Assembly: GCF_902459745.1 (NCBI RefSeq)
Contig: NZ_CABPSJ010000001.1
Coordinates: 806,001 to 870,000, forward strand
Direction of reading: 5' to 3'
DNA length: 64,000 nucleotides
DNA from: Pandoraea communis
Lineage (GTDB): Bacteria; Pseudomonadota; Gammaproteobacteria; Burkholderiales; Burkholderiaceae
In this document: positions 56,192 through 64,000 of the stretch, piece by piece
How positions within the stretch are numbered: the stretch's first letter is position 1
Layout of the letters: each line of letters starts with the position of its first letter
Notes under the pieces: generated by a model
What the model was told of the DNA's origin: nothing
Seen by the model: only the letters and a program-made list of their open reading frames with translations
Database searches by the model: none
Program-made: the position numbers and the translations under genes

Positions 56192-58426
56192 ATGACCGAG
56201 TTCAAGAACCCCCAGCAACAACTGCAGACGTTTCATCTGCGGGTGACGGCGGCTGCGTTTTTCGTGCTGATCTGCTTCAGCCTGCTCGCGGTGCGTTTCG
56301 TCTACCTCCAGGTTTTCCGTCACAATCAGTACGCGCTGCAAGCCGACGAAAACCGTGTCTCGCTCGCCCCGATCGTGCCCAACCGGGGCGTGATCATGGA
56401 TCGTAACGGCGTGGTGCTCGCGCGCAACTACTCCGCCTACACGCTGGAAATCACACCGTCGAAGATCGGCCGCCCGCTCGAGGACCTCGTCACCGATCTG
56501 TCCGACGTGATCGAGATCACGCCACGCGACCGCGCCCGCTTCAAGAAGCTCATGGACGACAGCAAGAGCTTCGAGAGCCTGCCGATCCGTACGCGCCTGA
56601 CCGACGAAGAAGTCGCCCGCTTCACCGCACAGCGTTTCCGCTTCCCCGGCGTGGATGTGCACGCTCGTCTGTTCCGTCAGTACCCGCTTGGCGAGACGGC
56701 CGCGCACGTGATCGGCTATATCGGCCGGATCTCGCTGCGCGATCGCCAACGGATCGAAGCGATGAGCGACGAGAACGACAGCGATAGCGCCAAGTACGAT
56801 ATCCGCCGCGACGTGAATAACTACAAGGGCACCGATTACATCGGCAAGATCGGCGTCGAGCAGAGCTACGAGACGCAACTCCACGGCATCACCGGTTTCG
56901 AGGAAATCGAAGTGACCGCCGGCGGCCGGCCGGTGCGCACGATTTCACGCACCCCCGCCACGCCGGGCGACAACCTCGTGCTGTCCATCGACATCAAACT
57001 CCAGCAGGTGGCCGAACAAGCCTTTGCGGGACGGCGCGGTGCGGTCGTGGCCATCGAGCCGAAGACGGGCGACGTACTCGCGTTCGTGTCGGCCCCGAGC
57101 TTCGATCCGAACATGTTCGTCGAAGGCATCGACCAGCAGAATTGGGACGCGCTGAACAACTCGGCCGACCGCCCGCTGCTCAACCGTCCGCTGCGCGGCA
57201 CCTACCCGATCGGCTCGACGTACAAGCCGTTCATGGCGCTCGCCGCACTCGAACTCGGCAAACGCACGACCAATTGGGGCTTCCAGGACACGGGCTCGTT
57301 CACGCTCGGCAACCACACGTTCCGCAACGACATTCGCAACGGTCAGGGCTGGATCGACATGTACCGCTCGATCGTGGTGTCGAACGACACGTATTACTAC
57401 ATGCTCGCGCACGACCTCGGCGTGAACGCCATCCACGACTTCATGGCGCCGCTCGGCTTCGGTCAGTTGACGGGCATCGACATCGAAGGCGAAGCGCGCG
57501 GCATTCTGCCGTCGACCGAGTGGAAGCGCAAAGCCTACAAGAAGGCCGCGCAGCAGAAATGGTACGACGGCGAGACGATCAGTCTGGGCATCGGCCAGGG
57601 TTACAACTCGTTCACGATTCTGCAACTGGCGCACGCCACGGCCACGCTGGCCAACAACGGTGTGGTGATGAAGCCTCACCTGGTCAAGGCCGTCGAAGAC
57701 CCGGTATCGCACTCGCGCCAGTTGACCGTGCCGCATGAGAGCGCGCGGCTGCCGTATAAGCAGGCGGATGTGGATTTCGTCAAACGGGCGATGGTCGGCG
57801 TCATCAAGGAAGGTACGGGCCGTCAGGCGTTTGCCGGTGCCCCGTACGACGCCGGCGGCAAGACGGGCACGGCGCAGGTCTACTCGCTGGGCAAGAACGA
57901 GAAGTACAACCACAACGCGATTCCCGAATTCAAGCGCGATCACGCGTTGTTCATCGCTTTCGCTCCCGCGGATGATCCGAAGATCGCCATCGCGCTGATC
58001 GTCGAGAACGCCGGTTGGGGCGGCGCGCAAGCAGGTCCGGTCGCACGCCGTCTGCTCGATTACTACCTTATCGACGAACCCAAGGAGCGCGCTGCGGAAG
58101 CGGCGGCGTTGCAGGCTTCGGCATCTGCACCACGCGCTGCCTCGGGGGCGCTGGGTGTGTCCGCCGCACCGGACGCGCCGCCCGCCAGCGCCGCCGAATT
58201 CGGAGGCCGTACTGCCGGCGCCCCGGCGAGCGTGGCACGCGCGGCTCCGGTTCCCGCCACGGCATCGGAGGCTACCGCAGGCGCGCCGCGTGTGGCCGAA
58301 GGCCGCGCCACCACGGCACCGGAAGCGCCGAAGCCGACCCCGCCACGTCAGCCCGCCGTAAGCCCGACCGTCGCCGACGAGGCCCGCCATCGCGCCGCCA
58401 TTCGTGCGCAAGGAGGAACGCCATGA
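56192..58426 (+). CDS. mrdA: Penicillin-binding protein 2 (elongation transpeptidase)
   Basis: A 744-residue class B PBP. A transmembrane anchor lies near 17-40, then the pedestal domain (SLAPIVPNRGVIMDRNG). Catalytic motifs are S342-TYK, the SND box (VVSNDTYYY) and K557-TG (GKTGTAQ). The transpeptidase domain ends near residue 635; an Ala/Pro/Arg-rich tail of about 110 residues follows and is probably disordered. The stop overlaps the rodA start by 4 bp. Confidence 0.95.
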   Translation: MTEFKNPQQQLQTFHLRVTAAAFFVLICFSLLAVRFVYLQVFRHNQYALQADENRVSLAPIVPNRGVIMDRNGVVLARNYSAYTLEITPSKIGRPLEDLVTDLSDVIEITPRDRARFKKLMDDSKSFESLPIRTRLTDEEVARFTAQRFRFPGVDVHARLFRQYPLGETAAHVIGYIGRISLRDRQRIEAMSDENDSDSAKYDIRRDVNNYKGTDYIGKIGVEQSYETQLHGITGFEEIEVTAGGRPVRTISRTPATPGDNLVLSIDIKLQQVAEQAFAGRRGAVVAIEPKTGDVLAFVSAPSFDPNMFVEGIDQQNWDALNNSADRPLLNRPLRGTYPIGSTYKPFMALAALELGKRTTNWGFQDTGSFTLGNHTFRNDIRNGQGWIDMYRSIVVSNDTYYYMLAHDLGVNAIHDFMAPLGFGQLTGIDIEGEARGILPSTEWKRKAYKKAAQQKWYDGETISLGIGQGYNSFTILQLAHATATLANNGVVMKPHLVKAVEDPVSHSRQLTVPHESARLPYKQADVDFVKRAMVGVIKEGTGRQAFAGAPYDAGGKTGTAQVYSLGKNEKYNHNAIPEFKRDHALFIAFAPADDPKIAIALIVENAGWGGAQAGPVARRLLDYYLIDEPKERAAEAAALQASASAPRAASGALGVSAAPDAPPASAAEFGGRTAGAPASVARAAPVPATASEATAGAPRVAEGRATTAPEAPKPTPPRQPAVSPTVADEARHRAAIRAQGGTP

Positions 58427-59574
58427 TGGCGCTCGACAAACATACGTGGAAAGAGCAGGTCAAACGCCTGTTCATCGGCTTCGACAAGCCGCTGGCGCTG
58501 ATCGTCTTCCTGCTGCTGTGCGTGGGACTGGTGACGCTCTACAGCGCCAGTATCGATGTGCCGGGCCGCGTCGAGGATCAGATCCGCAACATCGTGCTCA
58601 CGTTCATGCTGATGTGGGTGCTGGCGATGATGCCAACGCAAACGCTGATGAAGTTCGCCGTGCCGCTCTACACGGCCGGTGTTGCGTTGTTGATCGCGGT
58701 GGCGATGTTCGGGCTGACGAAGAAGGGCGCGAGGCGCTGGCTGAACGTCGGCATGGTGATCCAACCGTCCGAGATCATGAAGATCGCCATGCCGCTGATG
58801 CTCGCGTGGTACTTCCAGAAGCGCGAAGGCAACATTCGCTGGTTCGATTATCTGGCTGCGCTGGCGCTGCTCGGCGTGCCGGTCGGACTCATTGCGAAGC
58901 AGCCCGACCTCGGCACCGGCCTGCTCGTGGCGGCGGCCGGCCTTTATGTGATCTATCTGGCCGGCCTGTCGTGGAAACTCATTCTGCCGGTGCTCATCGC
59001 CGGGGTGCTTGGCGTCGGAACGATCCTCGCGCTTGAAGACAAGATCTGCCAGCCGGACGTCGAATGGCACATCCTGCACGACTACCAGAAGCACCGCGTG
59101 TGCACGCTGCTGGACCCGACGACGGACCCGCTCGGCAAGGGCTTCCACACGATTCAGTCGGTCATTGCCATCGGCTCCGGCGGCACCATGGGCAAAGGCT
59201 GGCTCAAGGGAACGCAGGCACACCTTGAGTTCATCCCCGAGAAGCACACCGACTTCATCTTCGCCGTGTTCGCCGAAGAATTCGGGCTGATCGGCGAAGG
59301 CGTACTACTGGTGCTGTATTTGTTGCTGGTGGCGCGCGGGCTGATGATCGCGGCTTCCGGCGCGACCCTGTTCGGCCGGCTGCTCGCCGGGTCGGTCACG
59401 ATGATCTTCTTCACCTACGCCTTCGTGAACATGGGGATGGTGAGCGGCATTCTGCCGGTGGTCGGCGTGCCACTGCCGTTCATGAGCTACGGCGGTACCG
59501 CGCTGGTGACGCTCGGCCTCGGCATCGGCATTCTGATGAGCGTTGCGCGCGAGAAGCGGCTCATGCAGAGCTGA
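58423..59574 (+). CDS. rodA: Rod shape-determining glycosyltransferase RodA
   Basis: A 383-residue SEDS-family peptidoglycan polymerase with ten transmembrane helices. Motifs KKGARRWLNVG, PSEIMKIAMPLMLA, KQPDLGTG and the HTDFIFAVFAEEFG stretch mark the family, and the SEDS C-terminus GVPLPFMSYGGTALVTLG is intact. The ATG at 58423 overlaps the mrdA stop and follows an aggagg ribosome site 8 bp before. It is the last gene of the operon, followed by a terminator. Confidence 0.95.
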   Translation: MMALDKHTWKEQVKRLFIGFDKPLALIVFLLLCVGLVTLYSASIDVPGRVEDQIRNIVLTFMLMWVLAMMPTQTLMKFAVPLYTAGVALLIAVAMFGLTKKGARRWLNVGMVIQPSEIMKIAMPLMLAWYFQKREGNIRWFDYLAALALLGVPVGLIAKQPDLGTGLLVAAAGLYVIYLAGLSWKLILPVLIAGVLGVGTILALEDKICQPDVEWHILHDYQKHRVCTLLDPTTDPLGKGFHTIQSVIAIGSGGTMGKGWLKGTQAHLEFIPEKHTDFIFAVFAEEFGLIGEGVLLVLYLLLVARGLMIAASGATLFGRLLAGSVTMIFFTYAFVNMGMVSGILPVVGVPLPFMSYGGTALVTLGLGIGILMSVAREKRLMQS

Positions 59575-59618
59575 CGGTGCTCTGACACCACAGTGCCGGG
59601 AAGAGCCGGGAAGCGGAG

Positions 59619-59648
59619 AAAACGGCAGGGTCATCGCCCTGCCGTTTT
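59619..59648. terminator. Bidirectional terminator between rodA and the Sel1 gene
   Basis: A perfect 12-bp stem (arms 59619-59630 and 59637-59648, 6-nt loop). It is followed by TTTTTG on the plus strand and starts with an A run for the minus strand, so it serves both convergent genes. Confidence 0.9.
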
Positions 59649-59664
59649 TGTTTTGGCGGGTGGC

Positions 59665-60384
59665 TTAGCGAGCCGGGGACGGTGCGGGAAACGACGGCTG
59701 CGGACGCTCGCGATTCATCGCGTCGAGTTTGCCCTGAGCCGCCACGTCGCCCTGTGCGGCGGCCCTCTCGTACCACAGACGCGCCCGCTCGATATCCGGC
59801 GTGACGACCCCGTAGCCGCGCTCGTAGTAGCTCGCCACGATGTACTGCGACGGCAGGTCACCGCCGCGCGCCGCCTTTTCGTACCAGCCGAACGCGGCCT
59901 TATAGTCCTTGGGGACACCGCGTCCGATGAAGTACTCGTTGGCGATGGCCGCCTGCGCTTGCACATGCCCCTGCTTCGCGGCCTTCTCGTACCAGAGATT
60001 GGCCTGAGGAATCGACTTGCCGACGACGTAACCGTCGTCGAACATCTTCCCGTAGACGTATTGCGCCTGCGTCATGCCCGCGTTCGCGGCACGCGCCAGC
60101 CAATGCACGGCGCCGTTCGGATCGGGGGTGCCCCCTTCGCCGTTGAGCAGCATCATCGCGTAGTCGAACTGCGCCAGACGATTGCCCTGTTCGGCCGCCC
60201 GGCGGAACTCCTCCAAAGCCTGCGACTGCTGCCCCGCTTCGTAGTGATGGACGGCCTGATCGGTCAGTGTCTGCGCGGGGGCCTGAGCGGCAGCCACCGC
60301 ATAGGGAATCGGCTGGCACGCCACGCTCGCGAGCGTGGCGGCGAGACCGGCGAGCAGCCGGCGCATGGCGAAAGACGGCGACAT
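59665..60384 (-). CDS. Sel1-repeat secreted/periplasmic protein
   Basis: A 239-residue protein with an N-terminal secretion signal (LLAGLAATLASVAC, then QPIPYAVAAAQA; a poor lipobox at C23). Four Sel1-type helical repeats follow, each with the A-x-G-x-x-x-A-x-Y/F pattern and closing in W/YYEKAAKQG-like sequences (about 67-215). Sel1 proteins act as scaffolds or in protein turnover, and some act in host interaction; this one has no further domain. It converges on rodA across a terminator. The function is not known. Confidence 0.82.
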   Translation of the reverse strand: MSPSFAMRRLLAGLAATLASVACQPIPYAVAAAQAPAQTLTDQAVHHYEAGQQSQALEEFRRAAEQGNRLAQFDYAMMLLNGEGGTPDPNGAVHWLARAANAGMTQAQYVYGKMFDDGYVVGKSIPQANLWYEKAAKQGHVQAQAAIANEYFIGRGVPKDYKAAFGWYEKAARGGDLPSQYIVASYYERGYGVVTPDIERARLWYERAAAQGDVAAQGKLDAMNRERPQPSFPAPSPAR

Positions 60385-60470
60385 GACAAACCTCCGGGGG
60401 CGGGCTTGCGTCTATTGTGCGCCAATCGAAAAAGACATGCCGGCACCGCCCGTCTTCGGCGTTGGTCCAA

Positions 60471-60497
60471 TAAAAAACCCCGGCACATGGCCGGGGT
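60471..60497 (-). terminator. Terminator after the DsrE-like gene
   Basis: An 8-bp GC stem (arms 60477-60484 and 60490-60497) is followed on the minus strand by seven T residues, 24 bp past the stop of the DsrE-like gene. Confidence 0.85.
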
Positions 60498-60520
60498 CGG
60501 GTGCCGCAGGAAGCGCCGGC

Positions 60521-60943
60521 TTACGGCTTGATATACGCGTAGCCCTTCTGCTGCAAGCGCGTGAGTTCGACCACGCCCGAGGGTGTGAAGTCGGCGTCGA
60601 GCACGAACTGGTCCTTCTTCAGATTGCGCTGCTTGAGCGTGATCTCGCACACCTCGAACTTGACGCCACGGGCATGCAGCGCCGAGATCAGCGGCCCGAC
60701 GGTCGCGGCATCCTTGTAGCTCTCCATCAGGAAATCGACCCCTTGCGCATGGGCGACGACCACAATGTCGGAATCCGGTACGGTGTCGAGCTGGTTGCGG
60801 ATGTTGCGCAAACCGGCAAGTGCCTGATGCTCGGCGTCGTTGATGTGATACACGACCTTGTCGCGTGCGAACGCCGGCGTGGCGGGCAGCGCAAATGCCG
60901 TGAGCAGGAATGCGGCCAGCAAGCCGCGCAGCAGCGTCTTCAT
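60521..60943 (-). CDS. Secreted DsrE/DsrF-like family protein
   Basis: A 140-residue protein with a clear signal peptide (LLAAFLLTAFALPATPAFA, cut near residue 26) and a DsrE-like fold: VVYHINDAEHQALAGLRNIRNQL, the AHAQGVDFL strand-turn, and a conserved cysteine in KFEVCEITL. Cytoplasmic DsrE proteins carry sulfur on this cysteine; exported ones are of unknown role. It is a single gene with its own terminator. Confidence 0.8.
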   Translation of the reverse strand: MKTLLRGLLAAFLLTAFALPATPAFARDKVVYHINDAEHQALAGLRNIRNQLDTVPDSDIVVVAHAQGVDFLMESYKDAATVGPLISALHARGVKFEVCEITLKQRNLKKDQFVLDADFTPSGVVELTRLQQKGYAYIKP

Positions 60944-61039
60944 GTGTGGAGTCTCCCCTGTTGGTTACGTCGTACCAGCCGCATCATAGCGCGTTGACGC
61001 GCCGTGGGTCATCGACGAAACACGCCGGTCCAACCCGTG

Positions 61040-61522
61040 TCAGACAGCCGAACTCGGATAGCCGTGTTGCAAATACCACTCCAGGCTCGGCGGACTATAC
61101 GCAGGCGGCGAGTCGGGGAGCGGCGCGCTCGGAAGGCCGTAGTGAGGCGCGATGTCGCTTGCCGAATAGGGCGGCGGCGCCCCCCATGCGTCGCCGGTCT
61201 GCGTTGCCGAATACGGCGGCGGCACGTCCGACGCACCGTCGGTTCGTACCGGCATATCGAATGACCGGAGATGAGCCCCTCGCGCCGCGTCAGACGATGC
61301 GATGCCGCCGGCCGATCGCGAACCCGTAAAGTCCGCACGAAAATCGCCACGTGGGCGCGAAGGTGCGCTCGGTCGCGGCCGGGCGGACACGACCGGCCGA
61401 TTGACTACGCGATCGAGCGAGCTCAGATTCCCCTGTGAATCCACTCGGCGCATCGAGATGAACTGCACGTCCGTCTGACTATCGTAGGCAACCCCATTGT
61501 TACCCGCTGAGATTCTTGACAT
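61040..61522 (-). CDS. Hypothetical protein with three PPxY motifs
   Basis: A 160-residue protein with no recognised domain, membrane helix or classical signal peptide. The N-terminal part is Ser/Asn/Arg-rich. The C-terminal third carries PPPY at 101-104, PPPY at 116-119 and PPAY at 139-142; the first two are each followed by SA and are 15 residues apart, so they look like a short repeat. PPxY is the ligand of eukaryotic WW domains such as those of Nedd4-type ubiquitin ligases. The start is well supported by aggaaagg before the ATG. It stands alone between terminators. A secreted effector role is only an inference. Confidence 0.6.
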   Translation of the reverse strand: MSRISAGNNGVAYDSQTDVQFISMRRVDSQGNLSSLDRVVNRPVVSARPRPSAPSRPRGDFRADFTGSRSAGGIASSDAARGAHLRSFDMPVRTDGASDVPPPYSATQTGDAWGAPPPYSASDIAPHYGLPSAPLPDSPPAYSPPSLEWYLQHGYPSSAV

Positions 61523-61541
61523 GACCTTTCCTGTAATGAAA

Positions 61542-61573
61542 AAACCCGCCAGACATCGATATCTGACGGGTTT
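61542..61573 (-). terminator. que operon terminator
   Basis: A 12-bp stem with one mismatch (arms 61542-61553 and 61562-61573), followed on the minus strand by six T residues. It ends the queC-queE-queD transcript and stands 20 bp before the start codon of the PPxY gene, whose own promoter must therefore lie in or just before it. Confidence 0.8.
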
Positions 61574-61726
61574 GGACTTTCAGTCATGTCATCACCGGCG
61601 GCCATCGACTTCGCCAGTGGAGTTTGGAATTTGACGTGCCGTAGGCGGCATCCCAGTCAATTCAGATGGCATCGGCTCAATTGCGCCCGCGGCGCGAACA
61701 AATGCCGCGTCGACAGACCCGCCCCC

Positions 61727-62170
61727 TTACGCCGTGACTTCCGACCAGCAATTCGGCGTTTCGTACAGGCGCAAACGCACGAGGCGCAGGTCGTGACCAT
61801 AGTGCGTATCGAAGACGCTGCTCAGCTTGTCGAAGGCCGCGGCGGCCAGATTCTCGACGGTCGGCACGCGATCGAAAACCACCGTCTTGTGATCGGGCAT
61901 CGTCTCCAGGAAGGCGCGCACGGCCGTATCGCCTTCATAAACGAGGAACGCGTGATCCCACACCGATACGAGGTGTTCGTTGGCCAGCGCCTTCACGTCG
62001 GCGAAGTCCATCACCATGCCGTTATCGGACGCACCGCTCTCGCGGCTCACTTCGCCCGCCAGCGTGATCTCGAGCACGTAGCGATGCCCGTGCAGGTTAC
62101 GGCACTGGCTTCGGTGATCGGGAATGCGGTGGCCCGCATCGAATTCGAGTTTCCGGGTAATCGTAATCAC
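61727..62170 (-). CDS. queD: 6-carboxy-5,6,7,8-tetrahydropterin synthase
   Basis: A 147-residue T-fold enzyme converting dihydroneopterin triphosphate to 6-carboxytetrahydropterin, the second step of queuosine precursor synthesis. The zinc histidines are in FDAGHRI and NLHGHRY; the catalytic cysteine lies in SQCRNLHGH, and VWDHAFL and PTVENLAA are typical. It starts 9 bp after queE and is the last gene of the operon. Confidence 0.93.
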   Translation of the reverse strand: MITITRKLEFDAGHRIPDHRSQCRNLHGHRYVLEITLAGEVSRESGASDNGMVMDFADVKALANEHLVSVWDHAFLVYEGDTAVRAFLETMPDHKTVVFDRVPTVENLAAAAFDKLSSVFDTHYGHDLRLVRLRLYETPNCWSEVTA

Positions 62171-62179
62171 GGCAACGGC

Positions 62180-62815
62180 TCAGGGAATATTCAGGTATTT
62201 GTGCGTCTGCATCGACAGCGACCAGCGCGGATGCGATTTGCAATAGTCGATCGCCAGCTTCGTGTTGGTGTCGCGCAGCGGGCCATCCATCGGCTGGAGA
62301 TAGAAGTGCCGGAAGTCGAGCGCTTCGTAGTCGGCCAGACGCTGACGATCCTGCGGCACCACCACCTTCAGTTCATCGCCGCGCGTGACGACCATCTCCG
62401 CATCGGCCTTCGGGCTCACGCACACCCAGTCGATGCCCTCGGGAATGACTTGCGTGCCGTTGGTCTCGACCGCAATGCGAAAACCCTCGGCGTGCAGCGC
62501 ATCGATGAGCGGCGCGTCGAGTTGAAGCAGCGGCTCGCCGCCGGTGCACACGACAAACCGATGCGCCCGGTCGCCCTGCGGCCACAACGCCACGATTTGC
62601 GCGACGAGTTCGGCCGGCGTGCGGTACTTGCCGCCATTTTCGCCGTCGGTGCCGACAAAGTCGGTGTCGCAGAACTGGCAGACGGCGTCAGCGCGGTCCT
62701 CTTCGCGGCCGGTCCACAGGTTGCACCCTGCAAACCGGCAGAACACCGCCGGGCGGCCGGCGTTCGCGCCTTCGCCCTGCAAGGTGTAGAAGATTTCCTT
62801 CACTGCGTACGTCAT
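62180..62815 (-). CDS. queE: 7-carboxy-7-deazaguanine synthase (radical SAM)
   Basis: A 211-residue radical SAM enzyme forming the deazaguanine ring. The cluster motif is not the usual CX3CX2C but CX14CX2C (GCNLW then VCQFCDTD), the variant known from the Burkholderia multivorans enzyme. The N-terminal YAVKEIFYTLQGEGANAGRPAVFCR binds substrate, and GGEPLLQLD follows. It lies 22 bp after queC and 9 bp before queD. Confidence 0.93.
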   Translation of the reverse strand: MTYAVKEIFYTLQGEGANAGRPAVFCRFAGCNLWTGREEDRADAVCQFCDTDFVGTDGENGGKYRTPAELVAQIVALWPQGDRAHRFVVCTGGEPLLQLDAPLIDALHAEGFRIAVETNGTQVIPEGIDWVCVSPKADAEMVVTRGDELKVVVPQDRQRLADYEALDFRHFYLQPMDGPLRDTNTKLAIDYCKSHPRWSLSMQTHKYLNIP

Positions 62816-62837
62816 GATTCTCTCGATAGTCGAAGGA

Positions 62838-63575
62838 TCAGGCCGCGCCGCGATCCTGATCGTTACTGCGGGCGCGCCACTGCTCGTAGCCGCGCTGGCG
62901 CAACTGGCACGCCGGACATTCGCCGCAACCGTAGCCCCATGGGTGCAGCACGCTGCGCTCGCCCAGATAGCATGTGTGCGTGTCTTCGCGCACGGTCTCG
63001 ACGAGCAACTCGCCGCCCAGATCCTGCGCCATCTGCCACGTGTCGGCCTTGTCGATCCACATGAGCGGCGTCTCGACGATGAAGCGCTGATCCATGCCCA
63101 GATTGAGCGCGACCTGAAGCGCCTTCATGGTGTCGTCGCGGCAGTCGGGGTAGCCCGAAAAATCGGTCTCGCACATCCCGCCGACCAGCACGCGCAAACC
63201 GCGCCGATACGCAATAGTCGCACCAATCGTCAGAAACAGCAGATTCCGGCCCGGCACAAAGGTATTCGGCAATTGGTTTGCCGCCATCGCAATCGTGGTC
63301 TCGCGCGTGAGCGATGTCTCGCTGATCTGCCCCAGGATCGACAAATCGATCATGTGGTCGTCGCCCAGACGCGGTGCCCACTGCGGGAAACGCTCACGCA
63401 GCTTGGCCAGCACGTCGGTGCGGCACTCCAGCTCCACGCGATGGCGCTGGCCGTAATCGAAGCCCAGCGTCTCGACGCGCGCATAGCGCGACAGCGCCCA
63501 CGCGAGGCAGGTGGTCGAATCCTGTCCACCGGAGAACAGAACCAGAGCGGAATCGGTGCTTGTCGTCATGATCAT
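62838..63575 (-). CDS. queC: 7-cyano-7-deazaguanine synthase
   Basis: A 245-residue ATP-dependent enzyme that turns 7-carboxy-7-deazaguanine into preQ0. The PP-loop FSGGQDSTT is near 14-22 and the four zinc cysteines lie in TCYLG and CGECPAC ([19 protein letters not shown]). Start codons at 63575 and 63569 are both possible; neither has a good ribosome site. It is the first gene of queC-queE-queD. No preQ1 riboswitch was recognised in the 218 bp upstream. Confidence 0.94.
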   Translation of the reverse strand: MIMTTSTDSALVLFSGGQDSTTCLAWALSRYARVETLGFDYGQRHRVELECRTDVLAKLRERFPQWAPRLGDDHMIDLSILGQISETSLTRETTIAMAANQLPNTFVPGRNLLFLTIGATIAYRRGLRVLVGGMCETDFSGYPDCRDDTMKALQVALNLGMDQRFIVETPLMWIDKADTWQMAQDLGGELLVETVREDTHTCYLGERSVLHPWGYGCGECPACQLRQRGYEQWRARSNDQDRGAA

Positions 63576-63756
63576 GCGCTAGCAGTATCGCCCTCGCCGT
63601 CAGGACATCACGACGATGAGGGCAGGGGCACGCGCTTGCGGCCACCCCTCGGGCAGCCCGCGTGCGGGATGTGTCACGCGATTTTGAACCGCGATGCCCC
63701 GCGTTGCTATCGCCGGGACGTTATACCCATCATCGGGCGGCGTTTTCGTTCAAACG

Positions 63757-63787
63757 CAAAAAGGGCTTGCGATGTGCGCAAGCCCTT
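63757..63787 (-). terminator. Terminator after tRNA-Phe
   Basis: A perfect 11-bp stem (arms 63761-63771 and 63777-63787, 5-nt loop), followed on the minus strand by TTTTTG. It lies 7 bp beyond the encoded CCA of the tRNA. Confidence 0.85.
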
Positions 63788-63793
63788 CGAATT

Positions 63794-63869
63794 TGGTGGC
63801 CTGGGTCGGAATCGAACCAACGACACGCGGATTTTCAATCCGCTGCTCTACCAACTGAGCTACCGGGCC
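63794..63869 (-). tRNA. tRNA-Phe (GAA anticodon)
   Basis: A 76-nt tRNA with encoded CCA. The anticodon arm is CGGATTGAAAATCCG with anticodon GAA; the D-arm GCTCAGTTGGTAGAGC and the T-arm GGTTCGATTCC are regular. The acceptor arm reads GGCCCGG at the 5' side and CCAGGCC at the 3' side, giving a C-A mismatch at pair 5-68. Confidence 0.95.
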
Positions 63870-63913
63870 AAGAGAAAAGCGATTATAGAGACTGCGAGCG
63901 CTTTATGCAAGCC

Positions 63914-64000
63914 CTATATCGAAAATATCCGCAGGAAAGCGGCATCGCGGCGCGCCTGCGCGCGCCATGCCGCCATCAAGTCTTGCTCTTGGAAAGCTCC
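63914..64000 (-). CDS. Possible C-terminal end of a further gene
   Basis: The minus strand is open from the window edge to a TAG at 63914-63916: 28 codons ending RDAAFLRIFSI. It precedes tRNA-Phe on the same strand, about 45 bp away. Too short to identify; it may be chance. Confidence 0.3.
   Translation of the reverse strand, partial: GAFQEQDLMAAWRAQARRDAAFLRIFSI

Noticed and set aside
63616-63687. 23-codon plus-strand frame upstream of queC
   Set aside because: No ribosome site and random-looking composition.

Overview
The window is GC-rich chromosomal DNA of a beta-proteobacterium in the Burkholderiales. Gene content and order (regB-regA, hslUV, a TonB receptor / dksA / cobW / zur cluster, rlmI-xerC-DUF484-dapF-lpxL opposite metK, gatCAB opposite mreBCD-mrdA-rodA, queCED) and protein flavour suggest Pandoraea or a close Burkholderiaceae relative. 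The genus is an inference from recognised proteins; no 16S gene is present. Nearly all DNA is coding. I saw no insertion sequence, phage, CRISPR array or clearly broken gene.

Layout. 1-8.5 kb is an aromatic catabolism block: the tail of a GntR/FCD regulator, vanAB (vanillate O-demethylase), an MHS-type transporter, a vanillin-dehydrogenase-like ALDH, a benzoylformate decarboxylase and a divergent LysR regulator with a textbook T-N11-A dyad between them. Together these could convert vanilloylformate to vanillin, vanillate and protocatechuate. 8.5-13.5 kb holds a DUF71 ATPase, argB, a small CWC protein, a PCuAC copper chaperone and the RegB/RegA redox two-component system. 13.5-15.7 kb is hslU/hslV, with a possible heat-shock promoter. 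15.8-21.5 kb is a zinc-homeostasis cluster: a ZnuD-like TonB receptor, a DUF2946 protein, a DksA without a complete zinc finger, a His-rich COG0523 GTPase and Zur. Two related palindromes (arms TGCAAC / GTTGCA) lie before the DUF2946 gene and before zur and are the likely Zur operators.

21.6-29 kb is housekeeping: EamA transporter, rlmI, xerC, DUF484, dapF, lpxL and metK. 29.1-34.3 kb has a coniferyl-aldehyde-type dehydrogenase, an AidB-like acyl-CoA dehydrogenase and a GMC oxidoreductase. 34.3-42.9 kb is an eight-gene type IVb pilus operon of the R64 thin-pilus type (pilin, PilL/TcpQ-like, PilN secretin, PilO2, PilP, PilQ ATPase, PilR, prepilin peptidase), all on the minus strand. 43.4-47.8 kb is an RND efflux pair, followed by a PPK2 kinase.

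48.9-52.9 kb is gatCAB with a small lipoprotein gene between gatA and gatB. 53.4-59.6 kb is the rod-shape operon. 59.7-61.5 kb has a Sel1-repeat protein, a DsrE-like protein and a small secreted-effector-like protein with three PPxY motifs. 61.7-63.6 kb is the queC-queE-queD operon for 7-deazaguanine synthesis. The window ends with tRNA-Phe and a fragment of a further gene.

The least explained items are: three consecutive perfect stem-loops ending in a U-tract on the plus strand at about 15.8-15.9 kb (candidate small RNA); the PPxY protein; the zinc-cluster palindromes with the finger-less DksA; and an acceptor-stem mismatch in tRNA-Phe.
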